Below, piece after piece: positions 51,059 to 59,088 of a stretch of DNA of 64,000 bases. The stretch spans positions 1 to 64,000 of the forward strand of contig DACH01000022.1 in NCBI GenBank assembly GCA_002494625.1, given 5' to 3'. Source of the DNA: Archaeoglobus sp. UBA234. GTDB lineage: Archaea; Halobacteriota; Archaeoglobi; Archaeoglobales; Archaeoglobaceae. The number at the start of each line of letters is the position of its first letter. Positions within the stretch are counted from its first letter, which is position 1. A program made the position numbers and the translations under genes. Under the pieces are notes generated by a model. The model saw nothing but the letters and a program-made list of their open reading frames with translations, ran no database searches and was not told the DNA's origin.

Positions 51059-52152
51059 AGGTTGCAGTGATTGGAAGTGGGATAACAGGACTTTCTACAG
51101 CCCATAACCTGGCGAAGCAGGGAGTAGAAGTGGTGATCTTCGAGAAAAAGACATACCTGTATGGTGCATCGGGAAGAAACTCAGGTGGAATAACGACAAT
51201 GATGGATAGAAAGGAATTGATTGAACTCGCAAAAAGGAGCATAAAGATATATGACGATATTCAGGGAGAGTTCAGCTTCAACTTTCTTTTCAGAAAGGAT
51301 GGATACCTGAAGGTTGCGGATGGTTTTGATATGGGGAGACTTGAGAAGGAATGCAGGCTTCAGCGTTCAATGGGTGTTAAAGTCAGAGAGATTGACCCTT
51401 TTGAAATAAGAGAGATCGTACCAGGATTTAATCCAGAGTCAGTAGATGGGGGATTTATTGGAGAGGGGGGAGTTATATTTCCCTGGCCCGTTATATGGGG
51501 TTATGTAGAGGGGTGCAGGAAACTTGGTGTAGAGATCATGAGAAATTCAGAAGTCAAGGGATTTGAAGTGGAAAATGGTGAGTTGAAGGGTGTGAAGGTA
51601 AAGGATGAAACCATAAAGGTTGATTTTGTAATAAACGCTTCCGGAGCATGGAGCGTATTAATAAGCAAACTTGCAGGAGTTGAACTGAGAAATAGAATAA
51701 TCAAAGAGGAAATATGTGTAATTGAGAGTCTGAAGCCATTCATAGATCCCTATATCCTCAACATCTCAACAGGAGTTTATATCAGCCAGAGTGCAAGAGG
51801 AGAGGTTGTCGGAGGAGTAGTTGGAAGAGAGGCAACAGAACCTGATACTTCCTCGACACTCGATTTTTTGATAGGATACGCAAAAGGCGCAGCAGAGATG
51901 ATCCCCCTACTCAAGGGCTTGTCTGTTCTTAGACAGTGGGCAGGAGTCTATGATGCATCTCCGGATGGATTGCCAGTTGTTGGAGAGACAGAACTAAAGG
52001 GATTCGTTCAGGCAAACGGACTGGGGAGAAGGGGGATGTCATTAGCTCCTGCTATCGGGGAAATTGTTGCAAAAATTGTTTTAAAGGGAAAAGAATACGA
52101 TGAATTCTCCCCCTCAAGATTTCAATTCCCAGAAAGAACAACTGAAAATTAG
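51055..52152 (+). CDS. FAD-dependent amino acid dehydrogenase beta subunit (DAO family)
   Basis: About 365 residues from MKVAVIGSGITGLSTAHNLA; the ORF extension back to 50911 is the BFD gene read in another frame. It is a D-amino-acid oxidase/sarcosine oxidase fold protein: FAD motif at the N terminus, GASGRNSGGITTM near residue 40, VINASGAW, and the C-terminal RQWAGVYDASPDGLPVVGE. It oxidises a secondary or D-amino acid (proline and sarcosine are the precedents) and passes electrons to the FAD and Fe-S subunits. Substrate unproven; last gene of the operon. Confidence 0.85.
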   Translation: MKVAVIGSGITGLSTAHNLAKQGVEVVIFEKKTYLYGASGRNSGGITTMMDRKELIELAKRSIKIYDDIQGEFSFNFLFRKDGYLKVADGFDMGRLEKECRLQRSMGVKVREIDPFEIREIVPGFNPESVDGGFIGEGGVIFPWPVIWGYVEGCRKLGVEIMRNSEVKGFEVENGELKGVKVKDETIKVDFVINASGAWSVLISKLAGVELRNRIIKEEICVIESLKPFIDPYILNISTGVYISQSARGEVVGGVVGREATEPDTSSTLDFLIGYAKGAAEMIPLLKGLSVLRQWAGVYDASPDGLPVVGETELKGFVQANGLGRRGMSLAPAIGEIVAKIVLKGKEYDEFSPSRFQFPERTTEN

Positions 52153-52160
52153 CTGAAAAA

Positions 52161-52352
52161 TTATTTTTTCTTCTTTTTGAGGACTTCTTCAAGTCTCTTC
52201 TCCAGTGGTTCCTCGTGGGTATATGGACACATCAAATAATGATCAACTGCCTTAGCTATTGCATCTTTCGTTGCTCCTTCTCCAGTTTTCTTTTTCAATT
52301 CTTCAAGAACACTTTCCGGTAATACTGTTTGAGCGTGTACAATTTTTACCAT
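52161..52352 (-). CDS. DUF5371-like small protein
   Basis: A 63-residue protein: VKIVHAQTVLPESVLEELKKKTGEGATKDAIAKAVDHYL, then CPYTHEEPLEKRLEEVLKKKKK. I recognise this as a small archaeal family (DUF5371 type) also found in methanogens. The beta-helix-helix layout recalls ribbon-helix-helix DNA-binding proteins or antitoxins, but no toxin partner is adjacent. Convergent with the dehydrogenase operon. The upstream sequence has TGATGATAG repeats at the start region. Confidence 0.65.
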   Translation of the reverse strand: MVKIVHAQTVLPESVLEELKKKTGEGATKDAIAKAVDHYLMCPYTHEEPLEKRLEEVLKKKKK

Positions 52353-52427
52353 TCACATCACCTATCATTATGATGATAGATGACTACTTAAATCTTTTGA
52401 TAATAATCATCATGTGATTTCCTTGTG

Positions 52428-53774
52428 TCAGTTTTCGATGGTTTTCATAATCCATTCAACAACAGAATCTATTCTCTTACTCGCAGTCCCGATATAATTC
52501 TCAGGTTTGAGTAAATCCTCAAGTTCTTCAAGTGTCAGATACCTTAAAACCTCTCCATCCTCTTTCAACACATCAAGAAGACTTTTTTCCTCTTCATAAG
52601 CCTTCATTGAGGCTTTTCTGAGAATCTCATGAGCCTCCTGCCTTCCCGCCCCTCTCTTGGTAATTGCAATCATCACAGCTTCACTCAGATTGAGTCCTCT
52701 CTGAGCTTCGAGATTTCTTTTTATTACCTCTTTGTTGAGCGAGAGGTTTGAGATTACCTTTATCATTTTTGTGAGTATGTGGTCTACCAGAACTGTTGCT
52801 TCAGCCAGTATTATTCTCTCCGCAGATGAATTCGTGAGATCTCTTTCCTCCCAGAGAATCGAACTCTGATGCTGGGGTTCAACAAAACCCCTTATCACCC
52901 TTGCAATCCCGCATATATTTTCGCTATCAATGGGATTTCTCTTATGAGGCATTGTTGAGCTTCCAACCTGCTTCTTCCCAAACCTCTCCGATATCTCTGC
53001 AACCTCCGCCCTCTGGAGAACTCGTAGATTTGTTGCTATCTTCTCAAGCGATGCAGACAGGTTAGAGATAAACTCGATGTATTCATTATACAAATCCCGG
53101 GGAATAATCTGAGATGAGATTATGACAGGCTTCAGATTAAGGAGTCTCATAACCTCTGCCTCAATCTGAATCCCCTTCTCACCAAAGGCAGCCTGGGTTC
53201 CAACAGCCCCGCTCATCTGCCCAACAAGCAATCTTTCTGCCATCTGGCGAAGTCTGACAAAATGTCTTGCAATCTCTGAAGCCCAGAGAGCAAATCTGAA
53301 TCCGTAGGTTGTTGGAAGGGCAGCCTGACCATGTGTTCTTCCAAGGCAAACCACATCTCTATACTCATCTGCCTTATCAGAAAGAAGTCTTACAAGCCTT
53401 TTTATCTTCGATTCGATTATCTTAAGACTATCTCTCAGCTGTGTGGCTGTTGCTGTATCAATTATGTCATTGGATGTTGCCCCAAAATGAACCCATCTTG
53501 CCTCATCCTCATCAAGTACATTTGAAATTGCCTTCACAAGAGCCATTATGTCATGTTTTATCTCTTCTTCAATCCTTCTAACATCTTCTGGCTTTATTTT
53601 CAGCATTTTTTTCTTGACTGATTTGAGGTCCATTTCAAAATAACCTTCTTTTGAGAGGGCTTTGAGAAGTGCAAACTCAACCCTTATCATCCTCTTAATT
53701 TTGCTGTCTTCATTCCATATTCTCTTCATCTCAGGTGTTCCATATCTGTAATCGATAGGATGCACAGGATACAT
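52428..53774 (-). CDS. purB: Adenylosuccinate lyase
   Basis: A 448-residue fumarase/aspartase superfamily enzyme. HPIDYRYGTPEMKRIW at the start, HFGATSNDIIDTA, GRTHGQAALPTT and the signature GSSTMPHKRNP (about residues 271-281) identify PurB, which cleaves SAICAR and adenylosuccinate, releasing fumarate in purine synthesis. Fumarase, encoded 3 kb away, can take up that fumarate. It is a single gene divergent from the L15e operon. Confidence 0.95.
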   Translation of the reverse strand: MYPVHPIDYRYGTPEMKRIWNEDSKIKRMIRVEFALLKALSKEGYFEMDLKSVKKKMLKIKPEDVRRIEEEIKHDIMALVKAISNVLDEDEARWVHFGATSNDIIDTATATQLRDSLKIIESKIKRLVRLLSDKADEYRDVVCLGRTHGQAALPTTYGFRFALWASEIARHFVRLRQMAERLLVGQMSGAVGTQAAFGEKGIQIEAEVMRLLNLKPVIISSQIIPRDLYNEYIEFISNLSASLEKIATNLRVLQRAEVAEISERFGKKQVGSSTMPHKRNPIDSENICGIARVIRGFVEPQHQSSILWEERDLTNSSAERIILAEATVLVDHILTKMIKVISNLSLNKEVIKRNLEAQRGLNLSEAVMIAITKRGAGRQEAHEILRKASMKAYEEEKSLLDVLKEDGEVLRYLTLEELEDLLKPENYIGTASKRIDSVVEWIMKTIEN

Positions 53775-53835
53775 GTAAAAGGCTTATTTAGAGACTATAA
53801 AAAGGATTCCATATTAGCCGATCCCCCTCAGCATC

Positions 53836-53850
53836 ATTCTCTCAGAGAAT
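53836..53850. repeat. Inverted repeat between purB and the L15e operon
   Basis: ATTCTC-TCA-GAGAAT is a perfect inverted repeat in the 203-base divergent region. The rest of the region holds the L15e TATA box (GATATATTTATT, about 53882-53893) about 90 bases before the L15e start, leaving a long leader for a ribosomal protein gene. Nothing else is recognised in it. Confidence 0.4.
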
Positions 53851-53977
53851 CAAAAAGCTGCATCAACAACACATCACTTGCGATATATTTATTAACTCAC
53901 ACCAACTTCTCTATCCAATCAGATTCAGGATGAGTAATCCGGTATCTGCAATCAGGTTAATTAAGGGGTGTTGCTGA

Positions 53978-54553
53978 ATGAAGTCAGCCTACGCATACAT
54001 CAGAGATGCATGGAAAAAACCAGATGAAAGCTATGTAGGAGAATTAATGTGGTCCAGACTCCAGAAATGGAGAAGAGAGCCAGCAGTGGTAAGAATCGAG
54101 AGACCCACCAGGCTCGATAGAGCCAGGAGCCTCGGTTATAAGGCAAAGAGAGGTATAATTGTTGTCAGGGTGAGAATAGGCAGAGGAGGAAGGCATGTTA
54201 CCAGATTCAAGAGGGGAAGAAAAACCAAAAGAATGCTCGTAAATAAGAAAACTCCGAAAAAGAGCCACCAGAGGATTGCAGAAGAGAGGGCAGCAAGAAA
54301 ATACCCAAATATGGAGGTCTTGAACTCATACTGGGTTGGAGAAGACGGTAAGCACAAGTGGTTTGAGATAATTCTCGTTGATAGAGACTCTCCAGATATA
54401 AAAGCCGACAAAAACCTTTTCTGGTTAACAAGAAAGAAGGGGAGAGCTTTCAGAGGATTGACTTCTGCTGGTAAGAAAGGCAGGGGCTTGAGACACAGAG
54501 GTAGAGGTGCCGAAAAGGCAAGACCCAGTGTAAGAGCCAAGCTCAGAGCTTAA
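53978..54553 (+). CDS. rpl15e: Large ribosomal subunit protein L15e
   Basis: A 191-residue, very basic protein: SAYAYIRDAWKKP at the N terminus, RLDRARSLGYKAKRGIIVVRVRIGRGGR, and the C-terminal RAFRGLTSAGKKGRGLRHRG are the archaeal/eukaryotic L15e sequence. GGGGTGTTG precedes the ATG. It leads an operon with an RNA-binding protein and RNase P subunit, a typical archaeal order joining ribosome and RNA processing genes. Confidence 0.97.
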   Translation: MKSAYAYIRDAWKKPDESYVGELMWSRLQKWRREPAVVRIERPTRLDRARSLGYKAKRGIIVVRVRIGRGGRHVTRFKRGRKTKRMLVNKKTPKKSHQRIAEERAARKYPNMEVLNSYWVGEDGKHKWFEIILVDRDSPDIKADKNLFWLTRKKGRAFRGLTSAGKKGRGLRHRGRGAEKARPSVRAKLRA

Positions 54554-54567
54554 TTTTCTTTTTTGTT

Positions 54568-55002
54568 ATGAAAATTGATGCTGTTAGCTTTTTTGCAACC
54601 GTACATTCAACTGAAGATCCAGAAAAGGTTGCTGAAGCTATAGCCACTCTTATTCCCTTTGAGTTTGAAATTCAGTCCACAAGAGCTGAGGGACATTTTG
54701 GAAACCCTCTGATATTCCTTGAAGTACATATCAGAAAGAAAAAAGAGATAAAAGAATTCTGGAACAGCTTTATAGAGCGAATCGGTGAACAGAAGAATAT
54801 TTTGCTTGAAGAACTCGAGCAGAGAATCGATGAAGATGGTTTTTTCTACATCAGGGTTGACAAACAGCAGGCTTATCTGGGAGAGCTGAAGCTGATTTCA
54901 GGAGGAGATGGAATAATCCTGAAAGTTAAAATCACCACCTATCCCCTCAAAAGGGATAAAGTTCTTGAAGCTGCAAAAGAGCTGATTTTAAATGGATACT
55001 GA
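54568..55002 (+). CDS. COG1325 RNA-binding protein
   Basis: A 144-residue protein with the COG1325 pattern: VSFFATVHSTEDPEKVAEAI, THR-like RAEGHFGNPLIFLEVHI, RIDEDGFFYIRVDKQQAYLG and ITTYPLKRDK. This family, encoded in the archaeal exosome/RNase P superoperon, is described as a predicted exosome-associated RNA-binding protein. Its position between L15e and Rpp30 is the usual one. It overlaps the next gene by 11 bases. Confidence 0.85.
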   Translation: MKIDAVSFFATVHSTEDPEKVAEAIATLIPFEFEIQSTRAEGHFGNPLIFLEVHIRKKKEIKEFWNSFIERIGEQKNILLEELEQRIDEDGFFYIRVDKQQAYLGELKLISGGDGIILKVKITTYPLKRDKVLEAAKELILNGY

Positions 55003-55630
55003 TTATAAAAATCTACTACCGGATATCCTTAGATTCAAGCCAGAAAAAAAAATGCTCGAAATACTTGGTTTTAACTCCTGTATATATTTAACAAAGGATC
55101 CAGAACAGATGGAGAGTTTTGAAGATGGAATTTTTCCTGCTTTTCTGATAGAATGTAGCGATTCAAAGAGCCTTAAAAGAGATTTAAAGATTGCAAAGAG
55201 TGGGTGGATTGTTGGTGTTAAAGCAGGTGAAACTTCTGTTCTGAGAGAGGCAATATCAAGAAGAAAAGTTGATATAATTCTTGACTTCCCAGGCAGCAGA
55301 GTTGATTACATATCCATGAAAATGGCTGCTGAGAAAGATGTGATTATGGAAATATCAATGAGGAGGTTTTTCGATACAAAGGGTTCCCGAAGAATGAGAG
55401 AGTTTGAACAGGTGCTGAACATGATAAATGTTTCAAGGAAATTCTCATCACCCATAGTGTTTACTTCAGGAGCCGGAGAATTCGTAGAGATGAGACATAC
55501 AAGACAGCTTAGAGAGTTTTTCGAGTATCTGGGTGGGGACTTCCAGAAGAGTCTTAACTCTCTGAGGAGATTAATCAGGAGATATTTTGATGAGACATAT
55601 CTCATGGACGGACTCGAGGTCATCTCCTGA
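54992..55630 (+). CDS. rnp3: RNase P protein component 3 (Rpp30)
   Basis: A 212-residue PHP-like TIM-barrel protein. The Rpp30 markers are VDIILDFPGSRVDYISMKMAAEKDVIMEIS and RKFSSPIVFTSGA, then MRHTRQLREFFEYLG. It pairs with Pop5 to support RNase P RNA in trimming tRNA 5' ends. The translation start lies within the end of the COG1325 gene (11-base overlap). The usual next genes (rnp2, psmA) are not here, so the superoperon is broken at this point. Confidence 0.92.
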   Translation: MDTDYKNLLPDILRFKPEKKMLEILGFNSCIYLTKDPEQMESFEDGIFPAFLIECSDSKSLKRDLKIAKSGWIVGVKAGETSVLREAISRRKVDIILDFPGSRVDYISMKMAAEKDVIMEISMRRFFDTKGSRRMREFEQVLNMINVSRKFSSPIVFTSGAGEFVEMRHTRQLREFFEYLGGDFQKSLNSLRRLIRRYFDETYLMDGLEVIS

Positions 55631-55682
55631 TCTAAAAAACAATGCAAGAAAAAATATAATACTCCCCGACTAAACTTTACAC

Positions 55683-56663
55683 ATGTACTTTGAAGCTGTT
55701 GAACTCCTTCGCAAGCTTTGTGAAATTCCTTCTCTCTCCGGGAGAGAGGGAAGGTTGTCAGCCTTCATTGCAGATTACCTTGAAAAAATCAATCTTGCTC
55801 CTCAGCTAATCGATTCAAATGTTCTGCTAAACCCGAATGCAGATTTCATTGTTGCTACTCATTTGGATACGGTTAGAAAAAAGGTACCTTTCTATTTTGA
55901 TGGGGAATTTGCCTATGGTACAGGAGCCAGTGATGCCAAAGGGAGTATCACAGCCATTCTTCTTGCCCTTAAAGAGATAAAAAACCTGAAATTTGGTGTG
56001 GCATTCTTTTGCGACGAGGAAGATGGTGGTGGTGGGTCAAAAATATTCTCTGAAAAATATAAACCCCGTATGGCGGTCGTTATGGAGCCAACTTCACTCA
56101 AAATTGCAGAAAAACATTGTGGCAACATTGAAATTGAAATTTTTGTAAGAGGAAAAGAATCCCATGGAGCTGTACCAGAAGCGGGAGAAAATGCAGTAGA
56201 CAAATGTCTCAGAATTATTGACCAGATAGGAGAAATTACATCCCTCAAACCCACAATCCTGCAGATAAAAGGAGGAGATGATGATTACAGCATTCCAGAT
56301 TTCTGCAGAGCAACAATTGATATTATAGTTCCACCAGGGAAAGATGTGAAGTATCTGCTGAACAAAATAAAATCCATAAATGGAATAATTGTTAAAGAAT
56401 TTTGTAACGGTTTTGAGGCGGGAGACAGCAAAACAATCCTGAGCAAGGCGCTCAAAAATGCGGGGGTTAAGGTTGAGTTCACCTCAATGCCATCCTGGAC
56501 TGATGCTGTGAACCTTTATTCTGCCGATTGCGATACGGTGGTATGGGGACCGGGAGAGCTTGCTCTGTGCCACACAAGAAATGAGAGAGTGGCAGTAAGA
56601 GAGATCGTTGCCGCAAGAAAGGTACTTGTTGAGCTTAACAGAGTTATAGAGAAAGGGATTTAA
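55683..56663 (+). CDS. M20-family metallohydrolase (ArgE/DapE/LysK type)
   Basis: A 326-residue two-metal peptidase/deacylase. The metal ligands are in ATHLDTV (about residue 59), GASDAKGS, CDEEDGGGGS (catalytic Glu), MEPTS and LCHTRNE; ESHGAVPEAGENA lies in the dimerisation domain. Length is that of LysK/ArgE-like archaeal enzymes, which free amino acids from LysW or acetyl blocks; DapE is longer. A LysW-like protein lies at 23.1 kb, but its link to this enzyme is speculative. TATA-like ATATAATACT lies near 55655, about 25 bases upstream. Confidence 0.82.
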   Translation: MYFEAVELLRKLCEIPSLSGREGRLSAFIADYLEKINLAPQLIDSNVLLNPNADFIVATHLDTVRKKVPFYFDGEFAYGTGASDAKGSITAILLALKEIKNLKFGVAFFCDEEDGGGGSKIFSEKYKPRMAVVMEPTSLKIAEKHCGNIEIEIFVRGKESHGAVPEAGENAVDKCLRIIDQIGEITSLKPTILQIKGGDDDYSIPDFCRATIDIIVPPGKDVKYLLNKIKSINGIIVKEFCNGFEAGDSKTILSKALKNAGVKVEFTSMPSWTDAVNLYSADCDTVVWGPGELALCHTRNERVAVREIVAARKVLVELNRVIEKGI

Positions 56664-56710
56664 GTTTCCACCATCTTTTTAATTTTAAAAAATCAATTGC
56701 TGGTGATTGA

Positions 56711-57529
56711 ATGGAGTATGATGATGTGGTTGATACTGTAAGGGAACTCTTTTTCAGGGCTGAGACTCAGCTGGGAGAAGATGTTGTTGAGGTTCTGAGA
56801 AGGGCATACGAGAGCGAAGATAACCCTGTGGCAAGAAGTAATCTGGAAGCAATACTCAGGAACATAGATGCTGCTTCCAGCCTGAAAGTGCCAATGTGCC
56901 AGGATACAGGAATTCCCGTAGTTTTTGTTGAAATTGGAAGAGAACTCTGCATTGAATTTGATTTAAAGCAGGCAATAAGAGACGGTGTCGAGAAAGCAAC
57001 AGAAGAGATTCCGCTGCGACCAAACGCAGTACATCCACTGACAAGAAAAAACCCGGGTAACAATATCGGAATCCATATACCGCAGATAAACATTGATCTG
57101 GTTGATGGGGACAGTCTGAAGCTCACGGTAATGCCCAAGGGGGCAGGAAGTGAAAACGTTTCAGCAATCAGAATGATGCTTCCATCAGAGATAGAAAGCA
57201 TACCCAGATTTGCTGTGGAGGTCGTGAAAAACGCAATGGGAAAACCCTGTCCTCCCGTTTTTCTTGGAATAGGGATTGGTTCAACCTTTGATGGTGCAGC
57301 AAAGCTGGCAAAAAAAGCTCTACTGAGGGACGTAAGAGAGATGGATGATTTCGAGAAAAGAATTACAGATCTCGCAAATGAACTTGGAATTGGGCCCATG
57401 GGACTTGGAGGGAGAACTACTGTGCTTGGAAGTTTTGTTGAAATTGGTTACTGTCACACAGCATCACTCCCAGTTGCTGTGAATGTTCAGTGCTGGGCTA
57501 ATCGAAGAGCTTCAGCTATTCTGAGGTGA
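56711..57529 (+). CDS. fumA: Class I fumarate hydratase, alpha subunit
   Basis: A 272-residue protein. MCQDTGIPVVFVE, LRPNAVHPLTRKNPGNN, KGAGSENVSAIRML-like and GKPCPPVFLGIGIG hold the cluster Cys and active-site residues of the oxygen-sensitive [4Fe-4S] fumarase. In archaea the enzyme is split into two genes; this is the N-terminal half of the bacterial class I protein. GGTGATTGA precedes the ATG. It converts fumarate and malate in the citric acid cycle. The beta gene begins 4 bases later. Confidence 0.92.
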   Translation: MEYDDVVDTVRELFFRAETQLGEDVVEVLRRAYESEDNPVARSNLEAILRNIDAASSLKVPMCQDTGIPVVFVEIGRELCIEFDLKQAIRDGVEKATEEIPLRPNAVHPLTRKNPGNNIGIHIPQINIDLVDGDSLKLTVMPKGAGSENVSAIRMMLPSEIESIPRFAVEVVKNAMGKPCPPVFLGIGIGSTFDGAAKLAKKALLRDVREMDDFEKRITDLANELGIGPMGLGGRTTVLGSFVEIGYCHTASLPVAVNVQCWANRRASAILR

Positions 57530-57533
57530 TATC

Positions 57534-58121
57534 ATGGAACACATTCTTGAAACACCACTGAGAATAGATGATATATTATCTCTAAAAGCCGGTGACATTG
57601 CATACATATCGGGAGAGATCTTCACTGCAAGAGATGAGGCACACCTCAGGGCTTTAAAATACATGAAAGAGAGCAAAGACCTCCCGGTTAATTTCGATGG
57701 GGGAGTTGTTTACCACTGTGGCCCGCTAATGAAGAAAAAGGGTTCAGAATGGGTAGCTGTTTCTGCAGGACCTACAACTTCGGCAAGAATGAATTCAATG
57801 ACTCCTAAAATTCTCGAAAGGGTCAACGCAATGGGAATAATTGGCAAGGGAGGAATGAATAAAGATGTTGTCGAGGCTCTCAGAAATAAAGGGGCTTATT
57901 TCGCCTACACTGGAGGGGCAGGAGCCTTAGCAGCTCAGAAAATAAAGAAAGTCAGGGATGTTTACTGGGATGATTTAGGAATGCCAGAGGCTCTGTGGGT
58001 CTTTGAGGTGGATGAGTTCGGACCGCTCACAGTTGGAATCGATGCGCACGGAAGAAGCATTTATCAAGATGTGATGGAGAAAATCGAAAGAAAGTACGAG
58101 GAGATAATCAGAAGGTTCTGA
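57534..58121 (+). CDS. fumB: Class I fumarate hydratase, beta subunit
   Basis: A 195-residue protein matching the C-terminal half of class I fumarases: SLKAGDIAYISGEIFTARDEAH, VYHCGPLMKKKG, AGPTTSARMNSMTPK and GKGGMNKDVVEALRNKG. It binds the substrate with the alpha subunit. A close relative, the tartrate dehydratase beta, is less likely with this pairing. End of the two-gene operon. Confidence 0.93.
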   Translation: MEHILETPLRIDDILSLKAGDIAYISGEIFTARDEAHLRALKYMKESKDLPVNFDGGVVYHCGPLMKKKGSEWVAVSAGPTTSARMNSMTPKILERVNAMGIIGKGGMNKDVVEALRNKGAYFAYTGGAGALAAQKIKKVRDVYWDDLGMPEALWVFEVDEFGPLTVGIDAHGRSIYQDVMEKIERKYEEIIRRF

Positions 58122-58126
58122 ACTAT

Positions 58127-58972
58127 TTAAACTCTCTCAAGAATTATTTTTCTTATACCTTCAATCCCACCTTCGATGTAATTTCCGATGGGTTCTGCGA
58201 TGTCCCAGTAATATTCGAAAACATTTTCCATCCATCTCACAGCTTCTTTCTCTGTTGTAACAAAGAAGGGAGAGAAAAGTCTTCCCTTGATTAGCATCAT
58301 TGCCCCAATCCTTCTGTCCAGTACACCCATCTGAACCGGAGCTTTCAGTACCTTTATATCGACCCTCTCCCATACCTCTCTGATTTTGTCTTTGCTCAGT
58401 CCCAGCTCTTTAAGTGCGGCGATTTCTGTCTCTATTTTCGGCATGAGTATTTCTTCTGGGGATATCACCTTTTCAGTTGCACCATTCAGCCTCTTTTCAA
58501 TCATTACCTTGTATAACTCCTTGTCAACAATTCTGTCAATATACTTTCCACCATACCTAACACTTTCCAGCGCCTGAAATGAAAATGAGCTGAAAGTTGT
58601 GATGTCCACCTTTTCACATATTCCCAGATACTTTATTCCAAATCTGAGTTCGGAGGGAAGAGAGCTAAGAAAATCCGCTGCTAAATCAAGATATTCGAAG
58701 TAAACGAGATTATCTATACAATCAACAGCATCAACTATTATGTAGCCGATAGGAGTCAGAGAGAGGACTCCCTCTTCTTTTTTAAGAACTCCAGCATCGA
58801 CAAGACTGTTTATTGACCTGTAAATTGTTGATAGGGGCATATCCTTGTTGTTTTTAAGGGTTCTCTGAAGGTCTGAGATATTTACCTCACCATCTCTCAA
58901 AGCCCTGAGAATCCTCAGCCTGCTCGGAAGGATGCTTTCCTTCAAAAGGTTTTCAAGATTTTTTGATATCAT
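58127..58972 (-). CDS. Winged helix regulator (FilR1-like)
   Basis: A 281-residue archaeal regulator. The N-terminal 85 residues form an ArsR/MarR-like winged helix (SRLRILRALRDGEVNISDLQRTL; PLSTIYRSINSLVDAGVLKKEEG). The long C-terminal part, with DITTFSSFSFQAL, RIGAMMLIKG and VRWMENVFEYYWD, looks like the DUF1724/FilR1 sensory domain known from methanogens. It is convergent with the fumarase genes and lies beside the large surface protein, which could be its target. Effector unknown. Confidence 0.8.
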   Translation of the reverse strand: MISKNLENLLKESILPSRLRILRALRDGEVNISDLQRTLKNNKDMPLSTIYRSINSLVDAGVLKKEEGVLSLTPIGYIIVDAVDCIDNLVYFEYLDLAADFLSSLPSELRFGIKYLGICEKVDITTFSSFSFQALESVRYGGKYIDRIVDKELYKVMIEKRLNGATEKVISPEEILMPKIETEIAALKELGLSKDKIREVWERVDIKVLKAPVQMGVLDRRIGAMMLIKGRLFSPFFVTTEKEAVRWMENVFEYYWDIAEPIGNYIEGGIEGIRKIILERV

Positions 58973-59088
58973 TTAATCCGAATTTTATATTCTCTCGATA
59001 AAAATATTTCGATTTCAAAAGTTTAGGCAACAAAGATGATTATTGATAATTAAAAATTGTTTTACTCTTCTTATATCTTTCAATTCTT

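Noticed and set aside
53813..53886. Possible minus-strand C/D box RNA (GTGATGT ... CTGA ... ATGATG ... CTGA)
   Set aside because: The first C box is imperfect, the guide before the first CTGA is too long, and the second C' and D boxes touch each other with no guide between.
56767..57399. 210-codon minus-strand ORF opposite fumA
   Set aside because: Mirror of a strongly conserved fumarase gene; the product has shadow-type composition.
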